From NCBI GenBank assembly GCA_030526115.1, contig JAUNDK010000011.1, positions 1 to 51,094 on the forward strand: a DNA stretch of 51,094 nt, in the 5' to 3' direction. Under the pieces are notes generated by a model. That model saw nothing but the letters and a program-made list of their open reading frames with translations. It was not told the DNA's origin and ran no database searches. The stretch comes from Clostridia bacterium. GTDB lineage: Bacteria; Bacillota; Clostridia; Oscillospirales; Acutalibacteraceae. A program made the position numbers and the translations under genes. Of this stretch, positions 15,290-24,461 are shown in pieces. Each line of letters starts with the position of its first letter. Position 1 is the stretch's first letter.

Positions 15290-15317
15290 TTGACAAAATC
15301 ATAATATTTGGTATAAT
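15290..15317 (+). promoter_or_regulatory. promoter of rpsF-ssb-rpsR
   Basis: TTGACA (15290-15295), a 16-bp spacer and TATAAT (15312-15317) preceded by TGG, an extended -10. This is a near-consensus promoter, as expected for ribosomal protein genes. The leader is about 125 nt long. Confidence 0.85.
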
Positions 15318-15393
15318 AACTCTGTCAGTCTGAATGGATTGGCAGAGTATATTTTTGCTTATTCATTCGGGTAAACAAGAAATTTACTTCTTG

Positions 15394-15419
15394 CTCCGTC
15401 ACAGATTAAATCGACGGGG
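15394..15419 (+). promoter_or_regulatory. candidate S6:S18 autoregulatory leader stem
   Basis: CUCCGUC (15394-15400) pairs with GACGGGG (15413-15419) just upstream of the rpsF ribosome binding site, within a leader of about 125 nt. Many bacteria have an rpsF leader bound by the S6:S18 complex with a conserved CCG-containing bulge; 'gggccgac' here could be that part. The family match was not tested. Confidence 0.4.
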
Positions 15420-15450
15420 CCGACAAAGACCAGAAGGAGGTGCAATACAA

Positions 15451-15828
15451 ATGGCAGGAGTAATCAATTCTTACGAGACAATCGTTGTTGTTACAGCAAA
15501 GAACGGCGAGGAGAATGCTAAGGCAGTTCTCGAGAACGTAAAGGGAATCATTTCCAAGTACGCTACTCTTGAGAGTGTTGACGAGTGGGGAAAGAGAAGA
15601 TTTGCTTACGAGATCGAGAAGCAGACAGAAGGCTACTACACCCTCATCAACTTCAAGGCAGAGGCTGATTTCACAGCTGAGCTCGACAGACGTTACAGAA
15701 TCAACGACCAGATCCTCAGACACATCATCGTTAAGAAGGACCCAAGATACCTCGAGGGCCCAAAGGCTAAGAAGGCTGCAGTTGATGTAGAGGCTATCGC
15801 AGTTGAGTCTGCAATCGAAGCAGAGTAA
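15451..15828 (+). CDS. rpsF: 30S ribosomal protein S6
   Basis: This 125-residue protein of the small subunit platform binds S18 and 16S rRNA. It begins 'MAGVINSYETIVVV' and has the S6 patterns 'EWGKRRFAYEI', 'EGYYTLINFKA' and 'DQILRHIIVKKD', followed by an Ala/Glu-rich tail. The frame is open 39 codons further upstream, but the ATG at 15451 is the right start: it has a perfect AAGGAGGTG site, and upstream codons do not resemble S6. It is the first gene of rpsF-ssb-rpsR. The strong codon bias is a local reference for highly expressed genes. Confidence 0.97.
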   Translation: MAGVINSYETIVVVTAKNGEENAKAVLENVKGIISKYATLESVDEWGKRRFAYEIEKQTEGYYTLINFKAEADFTAELDRRYRINDQILRHIIVKKDPRYLEGPKAKKAAVDVEAIAVESAIEAE

Positions 15829-15874
15829 TTTTTACGAATACGAATTTAACTGATTCACGAAAGGTTGCATTATT

Positions 15875-16363
15875 ATGATAAACGTAGTTGTATTAATGGG
15901 CCGCCTTGTAGCCGACCCAGAACTTCGAACCACACCAAGCGGGGTTTCCGTCACAACTTTCCGCATTGCTGTTGACCGCTCTTATGTCAAGGCAGGCGAA
16001 CAGCGACAGGCCGATTTTATCGACATCGTCGCATGGCGCCAGCAGGCCGAGTTTGTCAGCAGATACTTCCACAAGGGAAGCATGATAGCCGTGCAGGGTT
16101 CAATTCAGACCCGCTCATATCAGGCCAAAGACGGCACCAACCGCACAGCCTTTGAAGTTGTCGCCGATCAGGTATCCTTCACAGGCTCAAAGTCAGAGTC
16201 CGGTTCGGGCAACTATGGTGGCAACCCGTCCGCAGGCTTCGGCTCTGCACAGCAGGCACAGCCACAGCGCCCTGCGGTTTATAACGAGCCTGCCCCTGCT
16301 TACACATCGGGCAGTGACCTGGATTTTACCGAGATAGAGTCAGATGATGACCTTCCGTTCTAA
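15875..16363 (+). CDS. ssb: single-stranded DNA-binding protein
   Basis: The 162-residue SSB coats single-stranded DNA during replication and repair. The N-terminal OB fold (about residues 1-105) has 'MINVVVLMGRLVADPELR', 'FRIAVDRSY' and 'DFIDIVAWRQQAEF'. A Gly/Gln/Pro-rich disordered linker leads to the acidic tip ending 'DDDLPF', which recruits partner proteins. It sits between rpsF and rpsR, the standard Firmicute arrangement, and its length is normal. Confidence 0.97.
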   Translation: MINVVVLMGRLVADPELRTTPSGVSVTTFRIAVDRSYVKAGEQRQADFIDIVAWRQQAEFVSRYFHKGSMIAVQGSIQTRSYQAKDGTNRTAFEVVADQVSFTGSKSESGSGNYGGNPSAGFGSAQQAQPQRPAVYNEPAPAYTSGSDLDFTEIESDDDLPF

Positions 16364-16394
16364 TCCTATACAATTCTAACAGGAGGAAACAACA

Positions 16395-16649
16395 ATGGCT
16401 GACAACAGACCAGAGAGACCATCTCGCCCACAGCAGAGAAAGCCACGCCGCAAGGTATGTGCATTCTGCGTAGACAAGGCAGATTTCATTGATTACAAGG
16501 ATGTTGCTAAGATTCGCCGTTATATCTCCGAGAGAGGAAAGATTCTCCCTCGCCGTGTAACAGGCACATGTGCAGCACATCAGCGTCAGCTCACAGTCGC
16601 TATCAAGCGTGCTCGTGTCCTGGCTCTCTTACCTTTCTCTACAGACTGA
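16395..16649 (+). CDS. rpsR: 30S ribosomal protein S18
   Basis: The 84-residue small subunit protein pairs with S6. It has a basic N-terminus, then 'VCAFC' (two Cys as in zinc-binding C+ forms), 'DFIDYKDV', '[15 protein letters not shown]'-type sequence (here starting 'IRRYIS') and '[18 protein letters not shown]'. An AGGAGG site precedes the ATG. A UUCG-capped terminator ends the operon. Confidence 0.97.
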   Translation: MADNRPERPSRPQQRKPRRKVCAFCVDKADFIDYKDVAKIRRYISERGKILPRRVTGTCAAHQRQLTVAIKRARVLALLPFSTD

Positions 16650-16661
16650 TAAGATTCTTCG

Positions 16662-16688
16662 AGAGACTTCTTCGGAAGTCTCTTTTTA
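16662..16688 (+). terminator. terminator of rpsF-ssb-rpsR
   Basis: The 9-bp perfect stem AGAGACTTC/GAAGTCTCT with a UUCG tetraloop is followed by TTTT. Confidence 0.95.
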
Positions 16689-16757
16689 TTTCCCCTTGAA
16701 ATATTTCCTTCTTGATATATAATTGTTCTATAAGATTTTATATAAGGAGTATTCACA

Positions 16758-17717
16758 ATGAAAATAGAAAAGCTCTCCCCTTCCTTTAAGGATTATTTAT
16801 GGGGCGGTACTAAATTAAGAGATGTTTACGGAAAGAACTGCAATTATGATAAAGTTGCCGAAAGCTGGGAGCTCTCCACTCATTCTGCAGGCGAAAGCTT
16901 TATATGTGGCGGTGAATTCGACGGACTCAAGCTCTCTGAATATATAGAGAAAGCAGGTAAATCCGTACTTGGAACTGACTGCGAGGCTTTCGATAACTTC
17001 CCTGTTCTCATCAAGTTTATTGATGCTAAGGATCCCCTCTCCATTCAGGTTCACCCAAGTGATGAATATGCTTTAAGAGTTGAGGGTGAATACGGCAAAA
17101 CAGAAATGTGGTATGTCATGGACTGTGACGAGGGAGCTTCCCTTTACTTTGGCGTAAATCGTGATGTAAGCAAAGAGGAATTCAGAGCAAAGCTTGAGGA
17201 TAATACCATACTCGAGGTACTCAACAAGGTAGATGTTCACAAGGGCGACTGCTTCTTTATTGAGTCCGGTACTATTCATGCCATAGGTGCGGGTATTCTT
17301 ATCTGCGAGATTCAGCAGAACTCCAACACCACATACAGAGTATATGACTATGCAAGAAGAGGCGCAGACGGAAAACTCCGTGAACTTCATGTTGACAAGG
17401 CTCTTGATGTAAGCAAACTCACACCATCAGACACAGCAGACAAGCAGAGTGAAGCAAAAGAATTAAACGATGCAATGGTAACAAGACTCGGTGAGTGCAA
17501 GTATTTCACAACAGACAAGTTTGCTGTTGAAAACTCTGCAGAAATCGAGGTTGACGAAAAGAGCTTTGCATCCCTCATGATACTCACAGGTTCAGGTAAG
17601 GTTATAGGTGCTGAGAATGAGGTTGAGTTCAAAACTGCCGACAGCATTTTCATACCTGCAGGTTCAGGCAAGGTAAAAATTGAGGGTGAATGCACCTTCA
17701 TCAGAACAATCGTATAA
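16758..17717 (+). CDS. manA: mannose-6-phosphate isomerase, class I
   Basis: The 319-residue cupin metalloenzyme should interconvert mannose 6-phosphate and fructose 6-phosphate. Zinc-site motifs are visible: 'QVHPSDEYA' near residue 95, 'GKTEMWYV' (Glu ligand) near 113, and 'ESGTIHAIGAGILICEIQQ' near 172. 'YRVYDYARRG' follows, as in the short Firmicute PMI type. The N-terminal 'KDYLWGGTKLRD' is also typical. The ribosome binding site is AAGGAG. Sixteen bases separate it from a PfkB sugar kinase, so the two probably act together on hexose or hexuronate intermediates. Confidence 0.93.
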   Translation: MKIEKLSPSFKDYLWGGTKLRDVYGKNCNYDKVAESWELSTHSAGESFICGGEFDGLKLSEYIEKAGKSVLGTDCEAFDNFPVLIKFIDAKDPLSIQVHPSDEYALRVEGEYGKTEMWYVMDCDEGASLYFGVNRDVSKEEFRAKLEDNTILEVLNKVDVHKGDCFFIESGTIHAIGAGILICEIQQNSNTTYRVYDYARRGADGKLRELHVDKALDVSKLTPSDTADKQSEAKELNDAMVTRLGECKYFTTDKFAVENSAEIEVDEKSFASLMILTGSGKVIGAENEVEFKTADSIFIPAGSGKVKIEGECTFIRTIV

Positions 17718-17732
17718 GAGAGGTATGGAATT

Positions 17733-18680
17733 ATGCCCGGAAAAATAGTACTCGTCGGCGAACCGATGGGTTTGTTCATAGCAAAAGAAGAGGGCGAACT
17801 CTCTGAAGTTAAAAACTTTTCCGCTTCCATTGCGGGAGCTGAATATAATGTTGCCGTAGGTCTCACAAGACTTGGCCATGAGGTTTCTTACTGCACAAAG
17901 CTGGGCAATGACCCAATGGCAGACAGAATACTCGGTGGAATGAAAGAGAATCACATCTCCACTGACCTGATTCTTCGCGATGACGAGAAACTGACAGGAT
18001 TCATGATGAAAGGCAAGACTGCGGTGGGTGATCCGAAAATCGCCTACTTCAGAAAAGGCAGTGCCGCATCATGCATAAGTACCCATGATATAGATAAGCT
18101 CGATTTATGTGAGTGCGAATTCCTGCATGTTACAGGTGTGTTTCCAGCTGTCTCCCCCTCAGCCTGCAATGCTGTTAAAAGACTTATCAAGCGCTGCAAG
18201 GATCTTGATATGATTATCTCATTTGATCCTAATTTGCGTCCACAGCTCTGGCCCGGTGAGCAGGAAATGATTAGAACTCTTAATTCCTTTGCAGAGAGTG
18301 CTGACACTGTGCTTCCCGGAATTGCAGAAGGTAAGATTTTAACAGGCAGAGATACTCCTGAGGGAATAGCCGAATTCTACCATAAAAAGGGTGTTACCAA
18401 TGTTGTTGTAAAGCTCGGCAGTTCCGGTGCATTCTATTCAGGACCTAACGGCTCAGGCACTGTTCCCGGATTCAAGGTAAACAAGGTGGTTGATACAGTC
18501 GGCGCAGGCGACGGATTTGCCGCCGGTGTTGTATCTGCCCTTGCGGAGGGACTTTCCCTCAAAGATGCTGTAAAACGAGGCACAGTAATAGGTGCAATTC
18601 AGGTAACAAATGTCGGTGACAATGAGGGCTTACCCACAAGGGAAGAACTCGAAGCTATAATGGAAAAAGGCGAATGCTGA
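17733..18680 (+). CDS. PfkB-family sugar kinase, 2-keto-3-deoxygluconate kinase-like
   Basis: The 315-residue ribokinase-like protein phosphorylates a sugar or sugar acid with ATP. The N-terminal 'GEPMGLFI' and 'AGAEYNVAVGLTRLGH' and the C-terminal signature 'DTVGAGDGFAAG' (about residues 254-265, with the catalytic Asp) define the family. 'SFDPNLRPQLWP' is typical of the KdgK branch, so 2-keto-3-deoxygluconate is the best guess for substrate; fructokinase is possible. It follows manA by 16 bp with an AGAGAGG site and ends at a bidirectional terminator. Confidence 0.85.
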   Translation: MPGKIVLVGEPMGLFIAKEEGELSEVKNFSASIAGAEYNVAVGLTRLGHEVSYCTKLGNDPMADRILGGMKENHISTDLILRDDEKLTGFMMKGKTAVGDPKIAYFRKGSAASCISTHDIDKLDLCECEFLHVTGVFPAVSPSACNAVKRLIKRCKDLDMIISFDPNLRPQLWPGEQEMIRTLNSFAESADTVLPGIAEGKILTGRDTPEGIAEFYHKKGVTNVVVKLGSSGAFYSGPNGSGTVPGFKVNKVVDTVGAGDGFAAGVVSALAEGLSLKDAVKRGTVIGAIQVTNVGDNEGLPTREELEAIMEKGEC

Positions 18681-18696
18681 TATATAGACGCAAAAA

Positions 18697-18725
18697 GGGA
18701 GTGGTTTTTGCCACTCCCATTTTTT
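18697..18725. terminator. bidirectional terminator between sugar kinase and MalY-type gene
   Basis: The 8-bp stem GGGAGTGG/CCACTCCC (18697-18704 and 18711-18718) is flanked by ATTTTTT on the plus strand and TTTTTG on the minus strand. Confidence 0.9.
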
Positions 18726-18733
18726 ATATTTAA

Positions 18734-19933
18734 TTAAGCATTGAAAACATACTTGTTGAGTCTGTCGAAAGCTTCTACACAAAGGCTGTGTGGAACAGCG
18801 AGGTTCATTCTGATTGCGTATGGTCTGTGGAAAGGACGGCCGTCCTGCCAGATTACGCCGACCTCGGCACCCTTAATCTGAAGCTCATCGATTGTAATGT
18901 TGTTCTCCTTACAGTACTCCTCACAGTCGAGGTAAAGCATGTATGTACCCTCAGGCTTTGCGAGTTTAACACCCTTGAAGTTCTTTGTGATGAAGTCATA
19001 AGCGTAGTTTACATTATCGGAGAGAACCTGATTGAGCTCGTCTACCCACTGATGTCCCTCCGGCTTGTATGCACCTATGAGTGCGGACATGGAGAGAACA
19101 TTGCAGGAATTATAGTGGGAAAGTGAGGACTCCTTGATTGTTCTGTCTCTGAGCCACTTGTTGTAAATGATGTGGTATGAACCCTGAAGACCTGCAAGGT
19201 TGAAGGTCTTGGATGGAGCGTACATAGCGGCTACATGCTGCTTTGCCCAATCAGATACAGACTGAGTTGGAATGTGCTTATTTCCGTTTAATGTGAGGTC
19301 TGCCCAGATTTCATCAGCGATAACCCAGCAATCGTTGGCCTCATAAACTTCCATTGCCTTCTTGATTTCCCACTCTTCCCATACACGGCCACAAGGGTTG
19401 TGTGGTGAACAGAAGATAGCACAGTGAATGTTGTTCTCCTTGAGCTTCTTATCCATGTCCTCGTAGTCCATTCTCCATACACCGTTCTCATCCTGAACGA
19501 GGTCGGAATGAACTATATCATATCCGTTGTTTGTGAGAACACCTGTGAAACCTACATAAGTTGGGGAATGAAGTAAAACCTTGTCGCCCTTGGAGCAAAG
19601 ACAGTTTACAACGGAGATTACACCGCCGAGAACGCCGTTCTCGTAACCGATAGCCTCTTTTGTGAGACCGATAACACCGTGTCTCTTTGACTGCCAGTCG
19701 ATGATGGAATCAAAGTACTCATCACTCATGTAATAATAGCCGAATGTCGGGTGCTGAACTCTCTTGATAATCTCCTCCTGAATTGTCGGAACTGTTGCGA
19801 AGTTCATGTCTGCAACCCACATAGGAATCTTGGAGAAACCTTCTTTTACCTGTGCACCCTGAATCGGAACAACCTCAACAGCAATCTGATGTGTGCCGCT
19901 TCTGTCAATAATTGATTCGAAATCGTATTTCAT
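18734..19933 (-). CDS. MalY/PatB-family PLP-dependent C-S lyase or aminotransferase
   Basis: The 399-residue fold-type I PLP enzyme is most like MalY/PatB cystathionine beta-lyases, which cleave C-S bonds to release pyruvate, ammonia and a thiol. Family patterns include 'PMWVADMNFATVP', 'GYYYMSDEYF', 'HNPCGRVW', 'WVIADEIWADL' (PLP-ring Asp) and the lysine in 'YAPSKTFNLAG'. The frame extends 14 codons upstream, but the ATG at 19933 has an AAGGTGG site at good spacing and starts the conserved 'MKYDFESIIDRSGTHQIA'. It is a single-gene unit with a clear promoter. The precise reaction cannot be fixed by sequence. Confidence 0.88.
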   Translation of the reverse strand: MKYDFESIIDRSGTHQIAVEVVPIQGAQVKEGFSKIPMWVADMNFATVPTIQEEIIKRVQHPTFGYYYMSDEYFDSIIDWQSKRHGVIGLTKEAIGYENGVLGGVISVVNCLCSKGDKVLLHSPTYVGFTGVLTNNGYDIVHSDLVQDENGVWRMDYEDMDKKLKENNIHCAIFCSPHNPCGRVWEEWEIKKAMEVYEANDCWVIADEIWADLTLNGNKHIPTQSVSDWAKQHVAAMYAPSKTFNLAGLQGSYHIIYNKWLRDRTIKESSLSHYNSCNVLSMSALIGAYKPEGHQWVDELNQVLSDNVNYAYDFITKNFKGVKLAKPEGTYMLYLDCEEYCKENNITIDELQIKGAEVGVIWQDGRPFHRPYAIRMNLAVPHSLCVEAFDRLNKYVFNA

Positions 19934-19966
19934 TGTAATTACCACCTTAAAATAATTTACTGTATA

Positions 19967-19995
19967 ATCATACACCTAAAGCACCGATAATTCAA
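19967..19995 (-). promoter_or_regulatory. promoter of the MalY-type gene
   Basis: On the minus strand TTGAAT (19995-19990), a 17-bp spacer and TATGAT (19972-19967). The position agrees with the chosen start at 19933. Confidence 0.7.
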
Positions 19996-20040
19996 GTATT
20001 TTAGTGAATATACACAAATGAGCCCTGTATATATATTAAA

Positions 20041-20069
20041 AGAGGTGCAGACCTTACGCCTGCACCTCT
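20041..20069 (-). terminator. terminator downstream of the GH3 gene
   Basis: The 10-bp stem AGAGGTGCAG/CTGCACCTCT has a 9-nt loop. On the minus strand TTTTAATATA follows. It is about 135 bp past the GH3 stop. Confidence 0.75.
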
Positions 20070-20203
20070 TTGTGCCTGTTTGTGTTTGATTATTACACTT
20101 TTATATTACAACCGTATTTTCTGATTTTCAACACTTTATTGAAATACTGTATAAATACATAAAAATTCAATTGTAAGTCAATTTTTCATATTGGAAATAT
20201 ACA

Positions 20204-22474
20204 TTATTCAGCAGTGATTTTCAGCTCTCCGTCCCATACTGTGCGACCGCTTTCCTCAAGATAGAGGTGAATAAGGCTTGGCTCTGCATCGAACTTCATC
20301 TGTCTGTTCCAAACTCCGAGTTCATTGAGGGAAAGGCTTAACTCAACCCTCTTTTCCTCGCCCGGCTCAAGATAAATCTTATCGAATCCCTTGAGTTCCT
20401 TTACACGGCGGACTATGCTTCCGTTCTTTGCCTGAATATACAGCTGAAGTGTGGCGTGACCCGATATTTTACCGATATTTACTACATTACAGCTTACCTT
20501 TGCACTCTCACCTGCGCGGAGCTCGTTTACACTTATACTTGCGGTGCATTCTGTGTCAAGCACTGCGAAGTCTGAATAGTGCAGACCGAATCCGAACGGA
20601 TAGAGCGGTGTGTTATCTATGTTACGGTACTTCATAGGATCATAGGAGGCTCTTGCGTTGTAATAGCAAGGAACCTGACCCTCTTCCCTCGGGATAGATG
20701 TAGGTAAACATCCTGATGGATTTACAGTTCCTCTTATAACTTCTGCGATAGCCTGACCGCCCCATGGGCCCGGATAGAATGACCAGATAAGGGCATCTGA
20801 TTTCTCTGCAATCTCTGTGACAACATGAGGACGACCGGATACAATTACGGTTACAACAGGCTTACCGGTGGCAAATACTGCTTCGGCAAGTTCATTCTGA
20901 ACACCCGGAAGTCTTAATGTGGAAGTATCGACACCTTCACCGCAGTCCATCTGTAATTTGCCTTTGCCTATAATTGCGGCACCGTTGTTGTCAAACTCCG
21001 CACCACCGAAACGGCTGGAAGAACCACCGAGGGCAAGAATTACAACATCGCTTTCCTCTGCGAGTTTTACTGCCTGAGCAATACCAGAAGTATCTTCATC
21101 ACATATTGTGGAACCCTGTGCAAATTTTATCTCTGCATTCGGGAATTCTTTTCTTATTCCGTCAAGAACAGTTGCACCTACACCATCTCTGAGCGGAGGT
21201 GTGTAGTCACCGAGCATATGATAAATAGCATCTGCGTTAGGTCCGATAACGGCAACAGACTTTACCTCTGTAAGTGGGAGTATGCCGTTGTTTTTGAGAA
21301 GAACAGCGGCCTGACGGGCAATTTCAAGGCTCTGAGGATACTTCTCAGGATTATTGTAATCTGTGAGCTCTTTCTCCTCAAGATAAGGATGCTCAAAAAG
21401 ACCGCGCTCAAATTTAAGCTCCAGCACACGAAGAACTGCTCTGTCGAGAAGCTCCTCGGAAACAAGACCTCTTTCAACAGCTTCTTCAAGATGGGAGAAG
21501 CTCTCATCCCAAAGGCTGACATCAACACCTGCATCAAGAGCCATACCTGCATTTGCGGCATAGTCTCCGCCTGTTAATACGCTTAATCTGTCGAGGGCAA
21601 CACCATCTGCCATTACAATACCGTCAAAGCCCATTTCGCCCCTCAGGACGTCCTGTAAGAGCCATTTGTTTGCATGGCACGGAACACCGTCTATCTCGTT
21701 ATAAGCCGCCATAACGCCCTTTGCGCCGGCTTTAGCGGCGGCTTCCATTGCAGGGAAGTGAATCTCTCGAAGTTCTCTCTCTCCTATTCTTGCGGCGCTG
21801 GCATTTACACCGCCTGTTGTTTCACCCTGAGCACAGAAATGCTTTGATACGGCATCCACACCTGCATTAAGACAACCCTTTACACAGGCCTCTGCATTTC
21901 TTGCGGAGAGGTATGGGTCTTCACCGTAGCACTCCTCACTTCTGCCCCAGCGAGGATCACGAAGCACATCCAGCATGGATACAAGGGCAAAGTCAACACC
22001 CATCTCTTTTATCTGCTCACCTACAACGGAGAAACCGTCTTCGATAAGCTTTGGGTTCCATGCGGCACCCATACCGAGGTTTGTTGGAAGAAGATAACCG
22101 TCAAGTGCCTGATGACCGTGTGGGCACTCTGTGCTCATGAGCATTGGTATTCCGAAACGGGAATGATCCATAATATACTTCTGAGCCATGTTATATGCCC
22201 TGATTGCTTTATCGTCACTTAAACCTGTGTCGTAGTCCTTATCTGCCCATGGATCGGCACGGTAGAGACCGTAGAGTGTGCCAAGACCTCCCCACTTCTC
22301 TACCTCATCACAGAATGTTTTGCTGAGTTCTACATTATCTCCGTTACATTTAAAAGCCTCGAAGCCATATAATCTCTGATTAACCTGACCTACCTTCTCT
22401 TTGAGAGTAAGTCGTTTTAATAAATCTTCTGCTCTCTCCTTCGGAGAAAGTGAGCTGTCTCTGAATTTATCCAT
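20204..22474 (-). CDS. glycoside hydrolase family 3, beta-glucosidase or beta-xylosidase
   Basis: The 756-residue cytosolic GH3 enzyme has no signal peptide and should hydrolyse beta-linked di- or oligosaccharides taken up by the cell. The N-terminal TIM barrel carries 'GEDPYLSARNAEACVKG' and 'SKHFCAQGE', and the nucleophile Asp290 in 'GFDGIVMADG'. The alpha/beta sandwich begins near residue 390 ('AVLLKNNGILPL') with 'GSSSRFGGAEFDNN'. A C-terminal fibronectin III-like domain follows after 'YPFGFGLHYS'. Length is normal for a three-domain GH3. A GGAGGATAG site precedes the ATG. Gluco- versus xylo-specificity is not evident. Confidence 0.92.
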   Translation of the reverse strand: MDKFRDSSLSPKERAEDLLKRLTLKEKVGQVNQRLYGFEAFKCNGDNVELSKTFCDEVEKWGGLGTLYGLYRADPWADKDYDTGLSDDKAIRAYNMAQKYIMDHSRFGIPMLMSTECPHGHQALDGYLLPTNLGMGAAWNPKLIEDGFSVVGEQIKEMGVDFALVSMLDVLRDPRWGRSEECYGEDPYLSARNAEACVKGCLNAGVDAVSKHFCAQGETTGGVNASAARIGERELREIHFPAMEAAAKAGAKGVMAAYNEIDGVPCHANKWLLQDVLRGEMGFDGIVMADGVALDRLSVLTGGDYAANAGMALDAGVDVSLWDESFSHLEEAVERGLVSEELLDRAVLRVLELKFERGLFEHPYLEEKELTDYNNPEKYPQSLEIARQAAVLLKNNGILPLTEVKSVAVIGPNADAIYHMLGDYTPPLRDGVGATVLDGIRKEFPNAEIKFAQGSTICDEDTSGIAQAVKLAEESDVVILALGGSSSRFGGAEFDNNGAAIIGKGKLQMDCGEGVDTSTLRLPGVQNELAEAVFATGKPVVTVIVSGRPHVVTEIAEKSDALIWSFYPGPWGGQAIAEVIRGTVNPSGCLPTSIPREEGQVPCYYNARASYDPMKYRNIDNTPLYPFGFGLHYSDFAVLDTECTASISVNELRAGESAKVSCNVVNIGKISGHATLQLYIQAKNGSIVRRVKELKGFDKIYLEPGEEKRVELSLSLNELGVWNRQMKFDAEPSLIHLYLEESGRTVWDGELKITAE

Positions 22475-22520
22475 ATACTATCCTCCAATTGCCTGATTTC
22501 AATTCATGATGTCAGGCGTA

Positions 22521-22554
22521 ATACGCGTATAAGATAACACTTTTCAAAGTGCAA
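22521..22554 (-). promoter_or_regulatory. possible GH3 promoter with palindrome at the -10 box
   Basis: On the minus strand TTGCAC (22554-22549), a 17-bp spacer and the weak -10 box TATACG (22531-22526). The -10 overlaps the perfect palindrome ATACGCGTAT (22521-22530), a plausible repressor site of a sugar regulator. Confidence 0.35.
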
Positions 22555-22577
22555 TTCAAGTATTTTTTACACAAAAA

Positions 22578-22602
22578 GAACCGAACTGTGAAAGTCCGGT
22601 TC
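22578..22602 (-). terminator. terminator of the ABC exporter operon
   Basis: GAACCG/CGGTTC pairs around a 13-nt loop, and TTTTTG follows on the minus strand. It lies just past the stop of the downstream exporter gene. Confidence 0.8.
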
Positions 22603-22608
22603 AGGTGT

Positions 22609-24441
22609 TTATTTAACTTCGTTGAATACTTTTTCTGTGCTCTCATCAGAGAACTGTTTGTTATAAAGATCGGCATAGTAACCGCCGAGCTTCATGAGTT
22701 CCTCGTGGGTTCCACGCTCGATAATCTTACCGCTTTTTACCACAAGAATTATATCCGCCTGACGGATAGTGGAAAGTCTGTGGGCGATAAGGAAACTTGT
22801 TCTTGTTCCCAAAAGCTTGGATATTGCGTTCTGAATAAGCTGTTCTGTGTGGGTGTCTATGGAAGCTGTTGCCTCGTCGAGAACAAATATTCTCGGATTG
22901 GCAAGAACGGCTCTTGCAAAAGATATAAGCTGTTTCTCACCCGTGGAGAGCTGGTCTCCTCCCTCACCTACATCACTGTCGTAACCCTTTTCCATACGCA
23001 TAATGGAATCATGGGCGGAAACAAGTTTGGCCGCCGCAATAATCTCTTCGTCGGTGGCATCAAGTCGACCGTAGCGGATATTGTCCTTTACTGTGCCTGA
23101 GAAAAGATGAGGTGTCTGAAGCACATAACCTATGTTGCTGTGAAGCCACAGAGTGCTTCTCTCACGGTAATCCACACCGTCAACAAGGATTCTGCCACCA
23201 GTAGGCTCAAAGAATCTGCATGCAAGGTTTACAAGTGTGGATTTGCCTGCACCTGTCTCACCTACTATGGCAACGGTTGTACCTGCGGGAACATCGAGAT
23301 TGAAATGTTCAAGGACATTCTCCGTACCGTCTGAGTACATGAAAGTTACGTCATCAAATGTGATATGTCCCTCAATAGGTTCCCAATTCTCTTTCTTCGG
23401 CTCGAAGGCTGTGCCGTATTTCTCCACTACTTCAGGGGTATCTTTAATCTGCGGTTCAATTTCAAGGAGGTAATTGCATCTCTCAACATTAACCTGAGTG
23501 GAGATGAATCTTGAAAGAGTTCTCGCAAACTGCTGAACAGGGTCAGCAATAACGAGAGCATAGTTGATGAAGATTGTCAGCTCACCTATGCCTATTGCCC
23601 CTGCGATAACGGAGTTACCGCCCTTTGTGAGAACAAGGGCAACGGATACGGATGTGAGGAGAGTAACAATCGGAACATAAACGGCATTGAGCATTACAGC
23701 GTGAATACTGCTTCTTCTCATGTTCTCTGTGGTTTCTCTGAAGGAGTCTGCGTTCTTCTCCTCGATTACAAGGGTTTTACTGGTCTTTGCACCTGAGATA
23801 CCCTCGTTGTATTTTCTTGTCATCTCGGAGTTGATATGACGGACTTTTCTGTTGGCCGCAAGTATCTTTTTCTGGAAGATATAAGTGATAACGCCGACTA
23901 TCGGAACTATGGCGATGATTATGAGTGCGAGCTTGATATTGATAACGCACATAACCACGATTGAACCGATAATAAAGCCCAGCGCCCATACCATATCCAC
24001 TATACTCCACGCAAAGACAGTACCGATTTTTCCCGCGTCGCTCAGAGTTCTTGCGAGTATGGTTCCGACAGGTGTGCTGTTGTAGTAGTCAAAGCCGAGG
24101 GTCTGAAGATGGTCGAACAGGGCGTTCTTCAGGTCTCTTGAGATATACATCTCGAGGTCAATTGCAAATACCGCCATGCTCATGGTTCCTATGAACATGC
24201 ACAGGCCACCGAGTATGCAAACAAGCACGAATATCCAGAGTCCTTCGAGGGTGTTCGGTTCTACAAACAGCTCCACCGCATAACCTGCCATGAGAGGCAT
24301 AATGATATCTACGCCTGATGCAATGAGCATGAAAAGTCCAAGTTTTATCAGCAACCTGGTATAAGGTTTGATAAAAGGCCCCAGTTTTTTCCATGTGGCT
24401 AAACTGGATATACCTTTGAGATCATCATAATTAAAATCCAT
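22609..24441 (-). CDS. ABC exporter half-transporter, subunit B
   Basis: The 610-residue half-transporter has six N-terminal helices and a C-terminal ATPase. Walker A is GETGAGKS (394-401), the Q-loop is 'VLQTPHLFSG', and Walker B ends in Asp-Glu ('FVLDEATASID', near 523), so the catalytic Glu is present. The signature, however, is LSTGE (498-502) instead of LSGGQ. Subunit A (24462-26267) shows the reverse pattern, so the pair should form a heterodimer with one active and one degenerate ATP site, as in TM287/288, BmrCD and LmrCD multidrug exporters. It starts 20 bp after subunit A. The substrate is unknown. Confidence 0.92.
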   Translation of the reverse strand: MDFNYDDLKGISSLATWKKLGPFIKPYTRLLIKLGLFMLIASGVDIIMPLMAGYAVELFVEPNTLEGLWIFVLVCILGGLCMFIGTMSMAVFAIDLEMYISRDLKNALFDHLQTLGFDYYNSTPVGTILARTLSDAGKIGTVFAWSIVDMVWALGFIIGSIVVMCVINIKLALIIIAIVPIVGVITYIFQKKILAANRKVRHINSEMTRKYNEGISGAKTSKTLVIEEKNADSFRETTENMRRSSIHAVMLNAVYVPIVTLLTSVSVALVLTKGGNSVIAGAIGIGELTIFINYALVIADPVQQFARTLSRFISTQVNVERCNYLLEIEPQIKDTPEVVEKYGTAFEPKKENWEPIEGHITFDDVTFMYSDGTENVLEHFNLDVPAGTTVAIVGETGAGKSTLVNLACRFFEPTGGRILVDGVDYRERSTLWLHSNIGYVLQTPHLFSGTVKDNIRYGRLDATDEEIIAAAKLVSAHDSIMRMEKGYDSDVGEGGDQLSTGEKQLISFARAVLANPRIFVLDEATASIDTHTEQLIQNAISKLLGTRTSFLIAHRLSTIRQADIILVVKSGKIIERGTHEELMKLGGYYADLYNKQFSDESTEKVFNEVK

Positions 24442-24461
24442 ATTTTCACCAATGTGAGGGC